Below are positions 25,873-35,252 of a stretch of 64,000 bases of DNA, piece after piece. The position numbers were made by a program, and so were the translations under genes. Every line of letters starts with the position of its first letter. Position 1 is the first letter of the stretch. Source of the stretch: Gordonia alkaliphila. Lineage in GTDB: Bacteria > Actinomycetota > Actinomycetes > Mycobacteriales > Mycobacteriaceae. The stretch is from assembly GCF_023017165.1 (NCBI RefSeq), contig NZ_JALKBW010000001.1:2542001-2606000 (forward strand), written 5' to 3'. The notes under the pieces were generated by a model, which was given only the letters and a program-made list of their open reading frames with translations, made no database searches and was not told where the DNA came from.

Positions 25873-26995
25873 TCAGCGGCCGTTCGCAGGCTTCGGTGCG
25901 GGACTGGTGGCCTTGGGCTTGGCAGGTGCGGGCTTCTGCTGCGGAGCGGGGGCGGGCCCGATGCCCGGCGGCAGGCAGATCGCGCCGAGGCAGTTCTGCG
26001 GCGGCGTGGTCGGCTTCGGCTTGGGCGTGGTGCTCTTGTCCGTCTTGTCCCCGGGCTGCTTGTCCCCGGGCTTGTCACTGTCCGGCTTGTCCTGGGCCTT
26101 CTTGTCCTTGTCGTCCTTCTTCTCGGACTTCTTCTTGTCCTTGTCGTCCGGCGCGGAGTGGCTCATCTCCGGGATGCCGCCGGTCGGGACCACGCCGGTG
26201 GCGTAGGCGCCGGCCCAGCCGAGGACGTTGTTGGCGTAGGCCACCGAGCGGTTGTAGCGCAGCACGGCGCCGACGCGGGTGGGCTCGGCCATGATGTCGG
26301 TGACGCCCGCGCAGAGGTAGCGGCCGGCCGAGAAGGTGGCGTCGAAGATGTTGTCCGGGTCGGCCTTGCCGTCGCCGTTGGCATCCGAGCCCCAGGAGGC
26401 CCAGGTGCTCGGAATGAACTGCATGGGGCCCATGGCGCGATCGTGCTTGCCGTCGCCGTCCCAGCGGCCGCCGTCGGTGTCGGTGATGACCTCGTTGCCG
26501 GCCAGTGAACCGTCGAGCACCGGCCCGCGGATCGGGGTGCGGGTGTTGCCGTACTCGTTGACGTTGCCGCCGCCGGCGTGCCCGGACTCGATGCGGCCGA
26601 TGCCGGCCAGCAGGTACCAGGGCAGCTTGCACTGCGGACTCTCGGCGGCGACGCGGGTGGCGGCCAGCTTGTAGGCCTGCAGCACCACACCGGGGATGCC
26701 GAGCGGGCCGTTGGGCAGATCGGCGGCGATACGGAACTGGGTGCGGCGGTCGGCGGCCGCGGCAGGGTGAAACCGTACAGGACGGGGTGGCGGCGGGCAC
26801 CGACTGCGCGACGGCGACGGACTGTTGCTCGTCGGCGGTCAGGGTGACGCCGGGCGCGGTGACCGGCGGCTGGGCGTCGAGGGTGCTGCTCGCGGAGGTG
26901 CCGACCATCAGGGCGGCACCGACGGCGGCGATGCCGGTGGTGACCGCGACGCCGCGCCACGGCATGCCGTGCGAGCGGTGGAAACTCATCCCCAT
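25873..26995 (-). pseudogene. secreted lytic transglycosylase-like gene with broken reading frame
   Basis: The 5' part (ATG 26995 or 26989) codes an export signal (GVAVTTGIAAVGAALMVG) and a linker up to about 26790. The catalytic part is in another frame (25873 to about 26745): LPNGPLGIPGVVLQAY, the SLT glutamate in GIGRIESGHAGGGNV, then AMGPMQFIPSTW, and a long Lys/Asp- then Pro-rich tail. An in-frame stop lies upstream of the catalytic frame, so it cannot be read from its own start except from GTG 26688, without signal peptide. The frames fit if two bases are missing or one is extra between about 26720 and 26790. It could be a real lesion or a sequencing error. Intact relatives cut peptidoglycan. 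Confidence 0.75.
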
Positions 26996-27120
26996 TGTTT
27001 CTACTTACTCCAGTCGAGACTTCTGGCCGAGTACGTCTGGCGTCCGATTCCGTCAGTTGTTCCCCCCGGGTGGACGAGACGTGAGTCACCATACCCTGCC
27101 CGGATTCCGTGCGATCGGGG

Positions 27121-27648
27121 TTATCGGTGATCCGGCCCGCCGCGCGCCGGTTCCTCGCTGTCGGCCGCCGGGGCCTGCGCGGCGGCGAGTCGTTCGACGA
27201 GGTCGTCGAGCAGGTCGTCCAGTTCCCGGCGCAGATAGTCGCGGGTCACGGTCTCGCCGACGGCCAGGCGGACGGCGGCCAGTTCGCGGGCCAGGAACTC
27301 GGTGTCGGCCTTGGTCTGGGCGGCACGACGACGGTCCTCGTCGAGCGAGACCTTGTCGCGGTTCTCCTGACGGTTCTGGGCCAGCAGGATCAGCGGGGCG
27401 GCGTAGGCGGCCTGCGTGGAGAACGCGAGGTTGAGCAGGATGAACGGGTACGGATCCCAGCCGAACGTGAAGACGCCGATGTTCAGGAAGATCCAGACGA
27501 TCACGACGACCGTCTGGATGGCCAGGTAGGAGCCGGTGCCGAGGAAGCGGGCCACCCGTTCGGCGTAGACGCCGATCACATCGGCGTCGATGTTCGCCGA
27601 GAAGCGCCGTCGGCCGTCGCTGGGGGTGTCGAGGCGACGTTGGTTCAC
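27121..27648 (-). CDS. DUF1003 membrane protein
   Basis: A 175-residue protein with two membrane helices (about 40-60 and 70-92) and the family signature NLAFSTQAAYAAPLILLAQNRQ, in outline, followed by a helical C-terminal tail (TRDYLRRELDDLLDDLVERL). The function of DUF1003 is unknown. GTG 27648 overlaps the stop of the upstream MgtE-N/CBS gene (GTGA), so the two are co-translated; the pairing is kept in M. tuberculosis as I recall. Confidence 0.87.
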   Translation of the reverse strand: MNQRRLDTPSDGRRRFSANIDADVIGVYAERVARFLGTGSYLAIQTVVVIVWIFLNIGVFTFGWDPYPFILLNLAFSTQAAYAAPLILLAQNRQENRDKVSLDEDRRRAAQTKADTEFLARELAAVRLAVGETVTRDYLRRELDDLLDDLVERLAAAQAPAADSEEPARGGPDHR

Positions 27649-28928
27649 CGGGCGGCCTCCGGCTCCTGGTCGCGCCAACCGCGGGGGAGCACGGCGTCGA
27701 GGAGGTCGTCGACGGCCACCGCGCCCAGCAGGTGCGCGGTCTCGTCGACCACGGGGGCCAGGGCCAGGTTGTAGGTCGCGAAGAAGCGGGTCACCTCTTC
27801 CAACGGATCGTCCGGGCTGAGGCGGGGCACGTCGTCGTCGAGGATGCCGGCCACCAGGTTGGCGGGCGGCTCGCGCAGCAGCGCCTGGGTGTGGACGGCG
27901 CCGAGGAACTTGCCGGTGGGCGTGCTGGTGGGCGGGCGGACCACCAGCACCATCGTCGCGGTGGCCGAGCCGACGTCGGGGTTGGCCACGCGGGCGAGGG
28001 CCTCGGAGACGGTGGTGCCGGCCGAGACGATGATCGGCTCGGGGGTCATCACGCCGCCCGCGGTGTCGGGGGAGTGGCGCAACAGGCGACGGACCGGTTC
28101 GGAGTCCTCCGGATCCATCTGGGACAGCAGGGCCTCGGCCTCGGCGGCGGGCAGTTCGCCCATCAGGTCGGCGACGTCGTCGGGATCCATCGCCTCCAGC
28201 ACGTCGGCGGCGCGGGACGGCTTCATGCTGGCGAGCATGGAGGTCTGCTCGTCGGTGGACATCTCCTGCAGGATGTCGGCCAGCCGTTCGTCGTCGATCG
28301 CCCGCGCCAATTCGATGCGGCGGGGCTCGGGCAGCTCACGCAGCGCGTTGGCGACGTCGGCCGGACGCATGCCCTCGAACTGGGTCAGGGCCAGTTCCAC
28401 GCCGTGGCCCGGGCGGTTCAGATTCAGGAGGGTCAGGCCGTGCACGTGATTCCAGGTCACCACGATCGTCTCGCCGCGCCGCCGGAGCGGCCCCTTGCGC
28501 ATGGTGCGCAGCGCCACCCGGCCGATCACCCAGTCCAGGGCGCGGGTGCGTTCGATCTCCAGGTCGACGACCGAAAGGTCGGCGTCGGCCAGCCCCGGAT
28601 GGTCGGGATCGTCGGTCCGTACCCGGCTCTCCATGATCTGGCCCACCGCGAGGGCTTCGTTGGGGCGCAGCGCCAGCTTGCGCATGTTGACGCGCCCGGT
28701 GGTCAGGGTGACGGCATCGGCGTCGATGTTGGTCACCCGGCCCATCGGAACGAAGATGCGACGTCGGCTCGCGGCCAGTTCGACGGCCAGGCCGAGTGCG
28801 CGGGGTCGCTGCCCCGGCAGATACATCGAGACCACGACGTCGCGGACACGGCCGATCGACTCGCCGTCCGGGCCCAAGACGACCAGACCGACTAATCTGG
28901 CGACGAAGACCTTGAGCGTTGGCATCAT
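27645..28928 (-). CDS. PRC-barrel / MgtE-N / CBS-domain cytoplasmic protein (Rv1232c-like)
   Basis: A 427-residue soluble protein. The N-terminal part has PRC-barrel features (GESIGRVRDVVV). The MgtE-N helical repeat follows (ELPEPRRIELARAI, MSTDEQTSMLASM, MDPDDVADLMGELP), then a CBS pair (about 300-415) with GGVMTPEPIIV. It has the regulatory half of the MgtE Mg2+ channel but no membrane pore; what it gates is unknown. ATG 28928 is chosen because TAGTCT (28936-28941) lies 7 nt before it; GTG 28934 is less likely. Confidence 0.87.
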   Translation of the reverse strand: MMPTLKVFVARLVGLVVLGPDGESIGRVRDVVVSMYLPGQRPRALGLAVELAASRRRIFVPMGRVTNIDADAVTLTTGRVNMRKLALRPNEALAVGQIMESRVRTDDPDHPGLADADLSVVDLEIERTRALDWVIGRVALRTMRKGPLRRRGETIVVTWNHVHGLTLLNLNRPGHGVELALTQFEGMRPADVANALRELPEPRRIELARAIDDERLADILQEMSTDEQTSMLASMKPSRAADVLEAMDPDDVADLMGELPAAEAEALLSQMDPEDSEPVRRLLRHSPDTAGGVMTPEPIIVSAGTTVSEALARVANPDVGSATATMVLVVRPPTSTPTGKFLGAVHTQALLREPPANLVAGILDDDVPRLSPDDPLEEVTRFFATYNLALAPVVDETAHLLGAVAVDDLLDAVLPRGWRDQEPEAAR

Positions 28929-28935
28929 GGTCACC

Positions 28936-28941
28936 AGACTA
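28936..28941 (-). promoter_or_regulatory. -10 box of the MgtE-N/CBS gene, leaderless
   Basis: TAGTCT on the minus strand lies 7 nt before ATG 28928. Confidence 0.5.
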
Positions 28942-28990
28942 GAAGTACAGCCGTGGAATTGTTTGCCGCCGGACCCGACAGGGGAGATCT

Positions 28991-29473
28991 ATGACCCAGC
29001 CCATGCGCCCGACCCCGGGCCTGCCCACCAAGCCGACGGGCTGGCCGGTCGGGTCGTACGACACCTACGAGCGGGCGCAGCGGGCGGTGGACCATCTCGC
29101 CGACAACGAGTTTCACGTCGAGAAGCTGACCATCGTCGGCGTCGACCTGATGCAGGTGGAGCGGGTGCTGGGCCGGTTGACCTGGAGCAAGGTGCTCGGC
29201 GGCGGACTGGTCTCGGGCGCGTGGTTCGGCCTCTTCGTGGGCCTCATCATCAGTATCTTCGTCACCGGCCAGGACTTCTGGATTCCGATCGTGTTCTGTG
29301 TGGTCGCGGGCATGGTCTTCGGCGTGATCAGCGGCGCCATTCCGTACGCCGCGACCCGCGGGCAGCGCGACTTCTCGTCGACCATGCAGTTGGTGGCCGG
29401 CCGGTACGACGTCCTGTGCGATCCGGGCAGCGCCGAGCAGGCCCGCGACATGCTCGCCAAGCTCGCAATCTAG
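28991..29473 (+). CDS. general stress protein 17M-like membrane protein
   Basis: A 160-residue protein. The N-terminal YflT-like domain (SYDTYERAQRAVDHLADNEF) is followed by two membrane helices (about 72-92 and 97-118). Relatives are induced by general stress in Gram-positive bacteria; the molecular function is unknown. GGGGAG lies 4-5 nt before the ATG. It is divergent from the MgtE-N/CBS gene. Confidence 0.82.
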   Translation: MTQPMRPTPGLPTKPTGWPVGSYDTYERAQRAVDHLADNEFHVEKLTIVGVDLMQVERVLGRLTWSKVLGGGLVSGAWFGLFVGLIISIFVTGQDFWIPIVFCVVAGMVFGVISGAIPYAATRGQRDFSSTMQLVAGRYDVLCDPGSAEQARDMLAKLAI

Positions 29474-29599
29474 CCGCGCCGGGGACCTTCCTGTGTGATG
29501 AGTCACTGGTTGCGTTAACCTGACCTCACATCAGGATTCACAGGCGTCCCTCAGGTTCGCTGTGGTCACTGCGAAATGGCGAGGAGGCGGGTCGGCGAG

Positions 29600-31204
29600 A
29601 TGGTCCCACGAGAGTCGATGCCCATGCAGTCGGGGCCCATGCAGTCGGGGCCCATACAGTCGGGGCCCATACAGTCGGGGCCCATACAGTCGGGGCCCAT
29701 ACAGTCGGGGCCCGAGCGGTCCGGGCCCGAGGAATCGGTATCCGAACCGGTGACCGGTCGACGACGTCGTCGACCGCTGCGCACCCGGTTGGCGGTGGCC
29801 GCGGTCGCCGCGGCCGCGGTGGTGCCGGCACTGGTCGCCTGCGGCGGCGGATACACCGCCGGTGTGCTGAACGTGTACGCCCCGGCCGACGGTGCGGGTG
29901 AGATCACCACGCAGGCCGCGCTGTGCACCAAGAACTCGGGCGGCGCCTACGAAGCCAAGGTGACCGTGCTGCCCAAGGACGCCGACGGGCAGCGCCTGCA
30001 GCTGGCTCGTCGTCTGGCCGGCAACGACAAGAGCCTCGACGTGATGGCGATGGACGTGGTCTGGACGGCCGAGTTCGCCAACGCCGGATGGCTGGTGCCG
30101 GTGCCCGATGCGCACGCAGCCGAGGTGGAGCAGACCAATCTCGCCGGTCCGGTGGAGACCGCGATGTGGAAGCGGCCCGACGACGAGGCCGCGCGCCTGT
30201 ACGCGCTGCCGATCTGGACCAACACGCAGCTGCTCTGGTTCCGGCCGGACGTGTTGACGGAGTACCTGGGGCGGAAGGCGAAGGCCGCCGCCACCTGGGA
30301 CCAGATGATCGCCGACGCCACCGCCGTCTATGAGAAGAACAAGCAGGGTCCCACGCAGATCCTGGTGCAGGGCGGCCAGTACGAGGGCCTGATGGTGTGG
30401 TTCAACTCGGTGCTGCAGAGCGCCGGCGGGAACATCCTCGATCCGGACGACCCGAGCAAGCAGACCCTGAACGACACGCCCGAGCATCGCGCGGCGACGC
30501 TGAAGGCGTTGCAGATCCTCAAGGCGGTCGCGACCTACCCGGGCGCCGATCCGTCGATCACCAACTCCAACGAGGGCACCGCCCGCGACGGCATGGAGAA
30601 GGGACAGGCGCTCTACGAGATCAACTGGCCGTTCGTCTTCAAGTCGGCGCGCGACAACGGTTCGGCCGGCGCCATCGACTTCCTGCAGGCGCTGACGCCG
30701 TACGCCGACCAGCTCGCCGACACCGAGAATCCGCCGACCGCCAAGGAACTGGTGCCGATCAACCGGATCCTGCGCAAGAGTTTCGACTTCGCGCCTTACC
30801 CGGGTGTGAGCGACGCGCTGCCGGCCAAGTCGACCCTCGGTGGTCTGAACATCGCGGTGGCGAGCACTTCGCAGCAGCAGGACCTCGCCGCCGAGCTCGC
30901 CGCGTGCCTCACCAGCCGGGACGCGCAGCGCGTGTACGCGCTCGAGGGTGCGCTGCCGCCGACGGTCACCGCGCTCTATGAAGAGCCCGACTTCAAGGTG
31001 GCCTACCCGATGGGCGACGACATCCGCCGCCAGCTCGAGTCCGAGCACGTTGCTCCGCGACCGGCCACCCCGCAGTACCAGGCGGTCTCCACGCTGGTCA
31101 CCGCCACGCTCAGCCCGGTCGGCGCGTGGGATCCGGAGACCATGGTGGACACGCTGGCCGAGCAGGTCCAGAAGGCGATCGACGGGGAAGGGATCATCCC
31201 ATGA
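29600..31204 (+). CDS. lpqY: trehalose-binding lipoprotein LpqY with repeat-coded N-terminus
   Basis: Substrate-binding lipoprotein of the trehalose importer, which recycles trehalose released during mycolate transfer. The lipobox LVAC follows RRRRRPLRTRLAVAA (Cys 81 from this start). The mature part is a family 1 solute-binding protein of normal length. ATG 29600 has AGGAGG 12 nt upstream; it adds ~50 residues of Q-S-G-P-(M/I) repeats before the signal peptide, unlike known LpqY. GTG 29750 would give an ordinary lipoprotein signal but has no good ribosome site. The stop overlaps sugA (ATGA). Confidence 0.88.
   Translation: MVPRESMPMQSGPMQSGPIQSGPIQSGPIQSGPIQSGPERSGPEESVSEPVTGRRRRRPLRTRLAVAAVAAAAVVPALVACGGGYTAGVLNVYAPADGAGEITTQAALCTKNSGGAYEAKVTVLPKDADGQRLQLARRLAGNDKSLDVMAMDVVWTAEFANAGWLVPVPDAHAAEVEQTNLAGPVETAMWKRPDDEAARLYALPIWTNTQLLWFRPDVLTEYLGRKAKAAATWDQMIADATAVYEKNKQGPTQILVQGGQYEGLMVWFNSVLQSAGGNILDPDDPSKQTLNDTPEHRAATLKALQILKAVATYPGADPSITNSNEGTARDGMEKGQALYEINWPFVFKSARDNGSAGAIDFLQALTPYADQLADTENPPTAKELVPINRILRKSFDFAPYPGVSDALPAKSTLGGLNIAVASTSQQQDLAAELAACLTSRDAQRVYALEGALPPTVTALYEEPDFKVAYPMGDDIRRQLESEHVAPRPATPQYQAVSTLVTATLSPVGAWDPETMVDTLAEQVQKAIDGEGIIP
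29621..29740 (+). repeat. 15-bp tandem repeats at the lpqY 5' end
   Basis: Six copies of CCCAT(G/A)CAGTCGGGG run head to tail at 29621-29710; the first two have G and the next four have A. Two degenerate copies follow (29711-29740). The unit is five codons, so changes in copy number would not shift frame. The two G copies each carry a possible ATG start. Confidence 0.93.
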
Positions 31205-32439
31205 CCACCGGTGACGACAACGCCCCCGAGAACACCGAGGGTGCGCAGCCCTCAGAACCCCAGCAGCCCCGGGAATCGCGGGAGCCGGCGGCGCCGGTCC
31301 ACTCCGACATCTGGGTGCCCCCGGAGGCGGTGATTCTGCCCCCGGATCCGATCCCACCGGTGCGGTCGGGCCCGCTCCCGCCGCTGCCGACGCCGCCGGC
31401 GCCCCGGACGCAGCCGGTCGCGGAGCCGGTCCCCGCGGCCGCACCCGCCGCCGTGCCGGTTCCGGCGGCCTCGTCCGCCGGGTCGATCGTCGACCTGCTC
31501 GACGAGTCGCCGCCCGCGTCGTCGACCTCGGTGCGCACACCGCGCACCCGCAAGGTCGCCAGCGAACGCACGTCCAACGAACGCAAGCTGGCCTACTGGC
31601 TGGTGGCGCCCGCCGCGATCGTGATGCTGCTGGTCACCGGCTATCCGATCCTGTACGCGGTGTGGCTGTCGCTGAACAAGGCGACGCTGACCGCGCCGGA
31701 CGAGAACGAGTTCATCGGCCTCTCCAACTACGCCACGGTGCTCTCCGACGGCTACTGGTGGCAGTCGCTGTGGGTCACCCTGTTCATCACGGTGATCTCG
31801 GTGGCGATCGAGCTGGTGCTCGGCATGATGATCGCCCTGGTGATGCACCGGACCATCTTCGGCAAGGGCACCATCCGCACCGTCGTGCTGATCCCGTACG
31901 GCATCGTGACCGTCGCGGCGGCCTTCTCCTGGTACTACGCCTGGACCCCGGGCACCGGCTACCTGGCCAACCTGCTGCCCGACGGCACCGATCCGCTGAC
32001 CAACCAGTGGTCGTCGCTGTTCATCATCATCCTGGCGGAGGTCTGGAAGACCACCCCGTTCATGGCGCTGCTGCTGCTCGCGGGTCTGGCCCTGGTGCCC
32101 GACGACCTGCTCAAGGCCGCGCAGGTCGACGGCGCAGGCGCCTGGACCCGACTGCGGAAGATCATCATTCCGCTGATGAAGCCGGCCATCCTGGTGGCGC
32201 TGCTGTTCCGTACGCTCGACGCCTTCCGGATCTTCGACAACATCTACATCCTGACCAAGGGCAACCACGGGACCGGATCGGTGTCGATGCTCGGCTACAA
32301 CAACCTGTTCAAGGCGTTCAACCTGGGCGTCGGTTCGGCGATCAGCATTCTGATCTTCCTGTGCGTGGCGATCATCGCCTTCATCTTCATCAAGATCTTC
32401 GGCGCCGCGGCGCCCGGCTCGGACAACGAGGGGCGGTAA
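31201..32439 (+). CDS. sugA: trehalose ABC permease SugA, long Pro-rich N-terminus
   Basis: MalF-type permease subunit. Six helices occupy about residues 130-405, with the EAA-like loop DDLLKAAQVDGAGAWTRLRKI that docks on the ATPase. The first ~120 residues are hydrophilic and Pro/Ala/Glu-rich, about 100 more than I recall for M. tuberculosis SugA. The ATG overlaps the lpqY stop. sugB follows after 3 nt. Confidence 0.93.
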   Translation: MTTGDDNAPENTEGAQPSEPQQPRESREPAAPVHSDIWVPPEAVILPPDPIPPVRSGPLPPLPTPPAPRTQPVAEPVPAAAPAAVPVPAASSAGSIVDLLDESPPASSTSVRTPRTRKVASERTSNERKLAYWLVAPAAIVMLLVTGYPILYAVWLSLNKATLTAPDENEFIGLSNYATVLSDGYWWQSLWVTLFITVISVAIELVLGMMIALVMHRTIFGKGTIRTVVLIPYGIVTVAAAFSWYYAWTPGTGYLANLLPDGTDPLTNQWSSLFIIILAEVWKTTPFMALLLLAGLALVPDDLLKAAQVDGAGAWTRLRKIIIPLMKPAILVALLFRTLDAFRIFDNIYILTKGNHGTGSVSMLGYNNLFKAFNLGVGSAISILIFLCVAIIAFIFIKIFGAAAPGSDNEGR

Positions 32440-32442
32440 CCG

Positions 32443-33474
32443 GTGAATCATCTCAATCGCCGCGTCGGCTGGACCGTCGCCAATGTGATCGTCATCTTGT
32501 ACGCCGTGGTTCCGCTGTGGTGGATCATCAGTCTGTCGTTCAAGCCGCCGAGCACGGTGCTCGACGGCAACTTCATCCCGCGGCAGTGGACCATGGACAA
32601 CTACAAGGCGCTGTTCGCCGACGGCGTCCTCGCCGAGTTGCTGTGGGCGCTGCTCGGCCTGGCCATCGGGGCCGCCCTGCTGGGTGTGCTGCTGTGGCAG
32701 CGCAAGCGCGCGGTGGCCGAGCACAACGCGTCGCTGGAACTCGGTCTGCGGATCGGCGCGATCCTGGTGTCGATCGGCCTGGCGGCCGGCGTCATCTGGG
32801 GCGTCATCATCCCGCTGACCGACGGCGGCAACTTCGGTAGACCGCTGCTGAACTCGATCGGCGTCGGCCTGATCACCACCGCCATCGCGGTGCTGCTGGG
32901 CACCATGGCCGCCTACGCCATCGCCCGACTGGAGTTCCGCGGCAAGAAGCTGCTGGTGGGCGTCGCCCTGCTGATCGCCATGTTCCCGCAGATCTCGCTG
33001 GTGACCCCGCTGTTCAACATCGAACGTAGCCTCGGCCTGTTCGACACCTGGACCGGCCTGGTGATCCCGTACGTGGCGTTCGCGCTGCCGCTGGCGATCT
33101 ACACGCTGTCGGCGTTCTTCCGGGAGATCCCGTGGGATCTGGAGAAGGCCGCCATGATGGACGGCGCCACCTCGGCGCAGGCCTTCCGCCGGGTCATCGT
33201 GCCGCTGGCCGCGCCCGGCGTGGTCACCGCCGCGATCCTGGTGTTCATCTTCGCCTGGAACGACCTGCTGCTGGCCCTGTCGCTGACTTCCACCGACCGC
33301 GCCCAGACGGCGCCGGTGGCCATCGCGAACTTCACCGGCTCCAGCCAGTTCGAGGAGCCCACCGGCTCCATTTCCGCAGCCGCCGTCGTGATCACCATTC
33401 CGATCATCATCTTCGTGCTCTTCTTCCAACGTCGTATCGTGGCCGGTCTGACCTCCGGCGCGGTGAAGGGATAA
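32443..33474 (+). CDS. sugB: trehalose ABC permease SugB with two-helix insertion
   Basis: MalG-type permease. Residues 1-60 and 131-343 follow M. tuberculosis SugB closely ([22 protein letters not shown]-like block, EAA loop [21 protein letters not shown]). Between [11 protein letters not shown] and [10 protein letters not shown] lies an extra ~70 residues (62-130) with two hydrophobic helices (about 67-85 and 103-123) joined by the charged loop [14 protein letters not shown]. Length is 343 against about 275 remembered for the family. The GTG start lies 3 nt after sugA. Confidence 0.93.
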   Translation: MNHLNRRVGWTVANVIVILYAVVPLWWIISLSFKPPSTVLDGNFIPRQWTMDNYKALFADGVLAELLWALLGLAIGAALLGVLLWQRKRAVAEHNASLELGLRIGAILVSIGLAAGVIWGVIIPLTDGGNFGRPLLNSIGVGLITTAIAVLLGTMAAYAIARLEFRGKKLLVGVALLIAMFPQISLVTPLFNIERSLGLFDTWTGLVIPYVAFALPLAIYTLSAFFREIPWDLEKAAMMDGATSAQAFRRVIVPLAAPGVVTAAILVFIFAWNDLLLALSLTSTDRAQTAPVAIANFTGSSQFEEPTGSISAAAVVITIPIIIFVLFFQRRIVAGLTSGAVKG

Positions 33475-33477
33475 CCC

Positions 33478-34650
33478 ATGGCCGACATCGTTCTGGAGAA
33501 CCTCTCCAAGCAGTACCCGGACGGCTCGACGGCGGTGCAGGACGTGAACCTGCACATCGCCGACGGCGAGTTCGTCATCCTGGTCGGCCCGTCGGGCTGC
33601 GGCAAGTCGACGACGCTCAACATGATCGCCGGCCTCGAGGACATCTCCTCGGGCACGCTGTCGATCGGCGGCACCGTGGTGAACGACGTCGCACCGAAGG
33701 ACCGCGACATCGCCATGGTCTTCCAGAGCTACGCGCTGTACCCGCACATGACGGTGCGCGAGAACATCGCCTTCCCGCTGACCCTTCAGAAGCTGCCGAA
33801 GGCGCAGATCGCCGAGAAGGTGGCCGAGGCCGCCCGCATCCTGGATCTGGAGGAGTTCCTCGACCGTAAGCCGGCGAACCTGTCCGGCGGCCAGCGGCAG
33901 CGTGTCGCGATGGGGCGCGCCATCGTGCGTCACCCGAAGGCCTTCCTGATGGACGAGCCGCTGTCGAACCTCGACGCCAAGCTGCGCGTGCAGATGCGGA
34001 CCGAGATCGCCGAACTGCAGGCCCGGCTGGGTGTCACCACCGTGTACGTGACCCACGACCAGACCGAGGCGATGACCCTCGGCGACCGCGTCGTGGTGAT
34101 GAAGTCCGGTCTGGTGCAGCAGGTGGGCGCCCCGCAGGAACTGTACGACCGCCCGCGCAACCTGTTCGTGGCCGGCTTCATCGGCTCGCCCGCGATGAAC
34201 TTCATCCCGGGCAAACTGTCGCACGGGTACGTCGACACCGTCATCGGTCCGATCCAGCTGCCCGACTACGAGCAGGTGGTGGCCAACGCGCAGCAGGTCG
34301 GCAGTTCCGGCGAGGTGCTCCTCGGCGTGCGGCCCGAGCACCTGGTGGACGCCACGCTCCTGGAGCCGGGGCAGGGTGACGGCATGGTCGCCTTCGACGC
34401 GACCGTGGACATCGTGGAGTCGATGGGCTCGGACAAGTACTACTACTTCACCCTCGGGGACACCGGCCAGAGCGCCGACCTGCTCAATCAGCTCGCCGAG
34501 GACCTGGGTTCGACCACCAGCGGCGGGCAGAAGGTGGCCCGCCTGCAGCCGACCACCACCGTGCCGCGTCGCGGGACGCTGCAGCTCGCCCTGGATCCGG
34601 CGAACCTGCACGTCTTCGACACTGGTTCGGGTCTCTCGCTGCGCCTGTGA
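33478..34650 (+). CDS. sugC: trehalose ABC transporter ATPase SugC
   Basis: MalK/UgpC-type ATPase of 390 residues. Walker [11 protein letters not shown]-loop [11 protein letters not shown], signature [14 protein letters not shown], Walker [12 protein letters not shown] and H-loop VTHDQTEAM are intact; a C-terminal TOBE/OB regulatory domain (about 245-390) follows. It powers SugA/SugB import of LpqY-bound trehalose. The ATG is 3 nt after sugB, and its stop overlaps the start of the suppressor-of-fused gene. Confidence 0.96.
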   Translation: MADIVLENLSKQYPDGSTAVQDVNLHIADGEFVILVGPSGCGKSTTLNMIAGLEDISSGTLSIGGTVVNDVAPKDRDIAMVFQSYALYPHMTVRENIAFPLTLQKLPKAQIAEKVAEAARILDLEEFLDRKPANLSGGQRQRVAMGRAIVRHPKAFLMDEPLSNLDAKLRVQMRTEIAELQARLGVTTVYVTHDQTEAMTLGDRVVVMKSGLVQQVGAPQELYDRPRNLFVAGFIGSPAMNFIPGKLSHGYVDTVIGPIQLPDYEQVVANAQQVGSSGEVLLGVRPEHLVDATLLEPGQGDGMVAFDATVDIVESMGSDKYYYFTLGDTGQSADLLNQLAEDLGSTTSGGQKVARLQPTTTVPRRGTLQLALDPANLHVFDTGSGLSLRL

Positions 34651-35231
34651 GCTCCATCGTCGAACTCGTCACCGCGCACCTGACCGCCGGGCTCGGACCC
34701 GATCCGCAGCGCGCTTCGGTGACTTTCCTGGGCGTCGAGGCGATCGACGTGCTGCGCTTCGCCGACGTCGAGCGCGGCGAGGTGGTCTTCGCCACCGTCG
34801 GCTGCGCGCGGCACCCGATGCACGATCCGTCGGACCTCGCGCCGGATCCGCAGCGCGGTCCGCGGGCCGAGCTGATCGTCCGGATGCGGCCGAGCGCGGC
34901 CCTGCCGGGGCTGCATCGGTCGCTGGCGACGGTGGCGGCCGCGCCGTCGGTGGAGGGGCTGATCCTGGCCGAGGACTCGCTGATCGATCTGCAGGAGCCG
35001 CTCTGGGGCGGGGCGATCTGCTCGGCGTTCCTGCTGACGGCCGAACCGGAGCTGGCGGACTTGCCGCTGCCGGAACCGGCTGAGCCGGTCCGCTTCCTGC
35101 GCGCCGTGCCGATCACCGCGAACGAGGCAGCCTGGGTGCGGCTCAAGGGCGCCGACGCGCTGCGGGAGGCGTGGGCCGAGGGCGACGTGGACGTGACCGA
35201 CCCGACCCGCGGCGGCGTCACACCAGCCTGA
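34647..35231 (+). CDS. suppressor-of-fused (SUFU) domain protein
   Basis: A 194-residue cytoplasmic protein with the bacterial SUFU-domain pattern ([24 protein letters not shown], then [18 protein letters not shown], in outline). Bacterial SUFU proteins are found near toxin-immunity and sugar genes, but their activity is unknown. GTG 34647 overlaps the sugC stop (GTGA), so it is translated with the importer. I do not recall it in the M. tuberculosis operon. Confidence 0.75.
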   Translation: MSSIVELVTAHLTAGLGPDPQRASVTFLGVEAIDVLRFADVERGEVVFATVGCARHPMHDPSDLAPDPQRGPRAELIVRMRPSAALPGLHRSLATVAAAPSVEGLILAEDSLIDLQEPLWGGAICSAFLLTAEPELADLPLPEPAEPVRFLRAVPITANEAAWVRLKGADALREAWAEGDVDVTDPTRGGVTPA

Positions 35232-35252
35232 GTCCGGACCCGAGCGCCGGCG

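Noticed and set aside
29621-29740. CRISPR array
   Set aside because: Copies are head to tail without spacers, so it is a minisatellite. No other spaced repeat array or cas gene was seen.
29531-31540. A 669-codon minus-strand frame opposite lpqY containing MGPDC repeats
   Set aside because: The repeats are simply the complement of the 15-bp array; the rest is antisense to lpqY.
31252-34611. A 1119-codon minus-strand frame opposite sugA-sugB-sugC
   Set aside because: It is antisense to well-conserved genes and has His/Asp/Arg-rich, low-complexity content, a GC-driven artefact.
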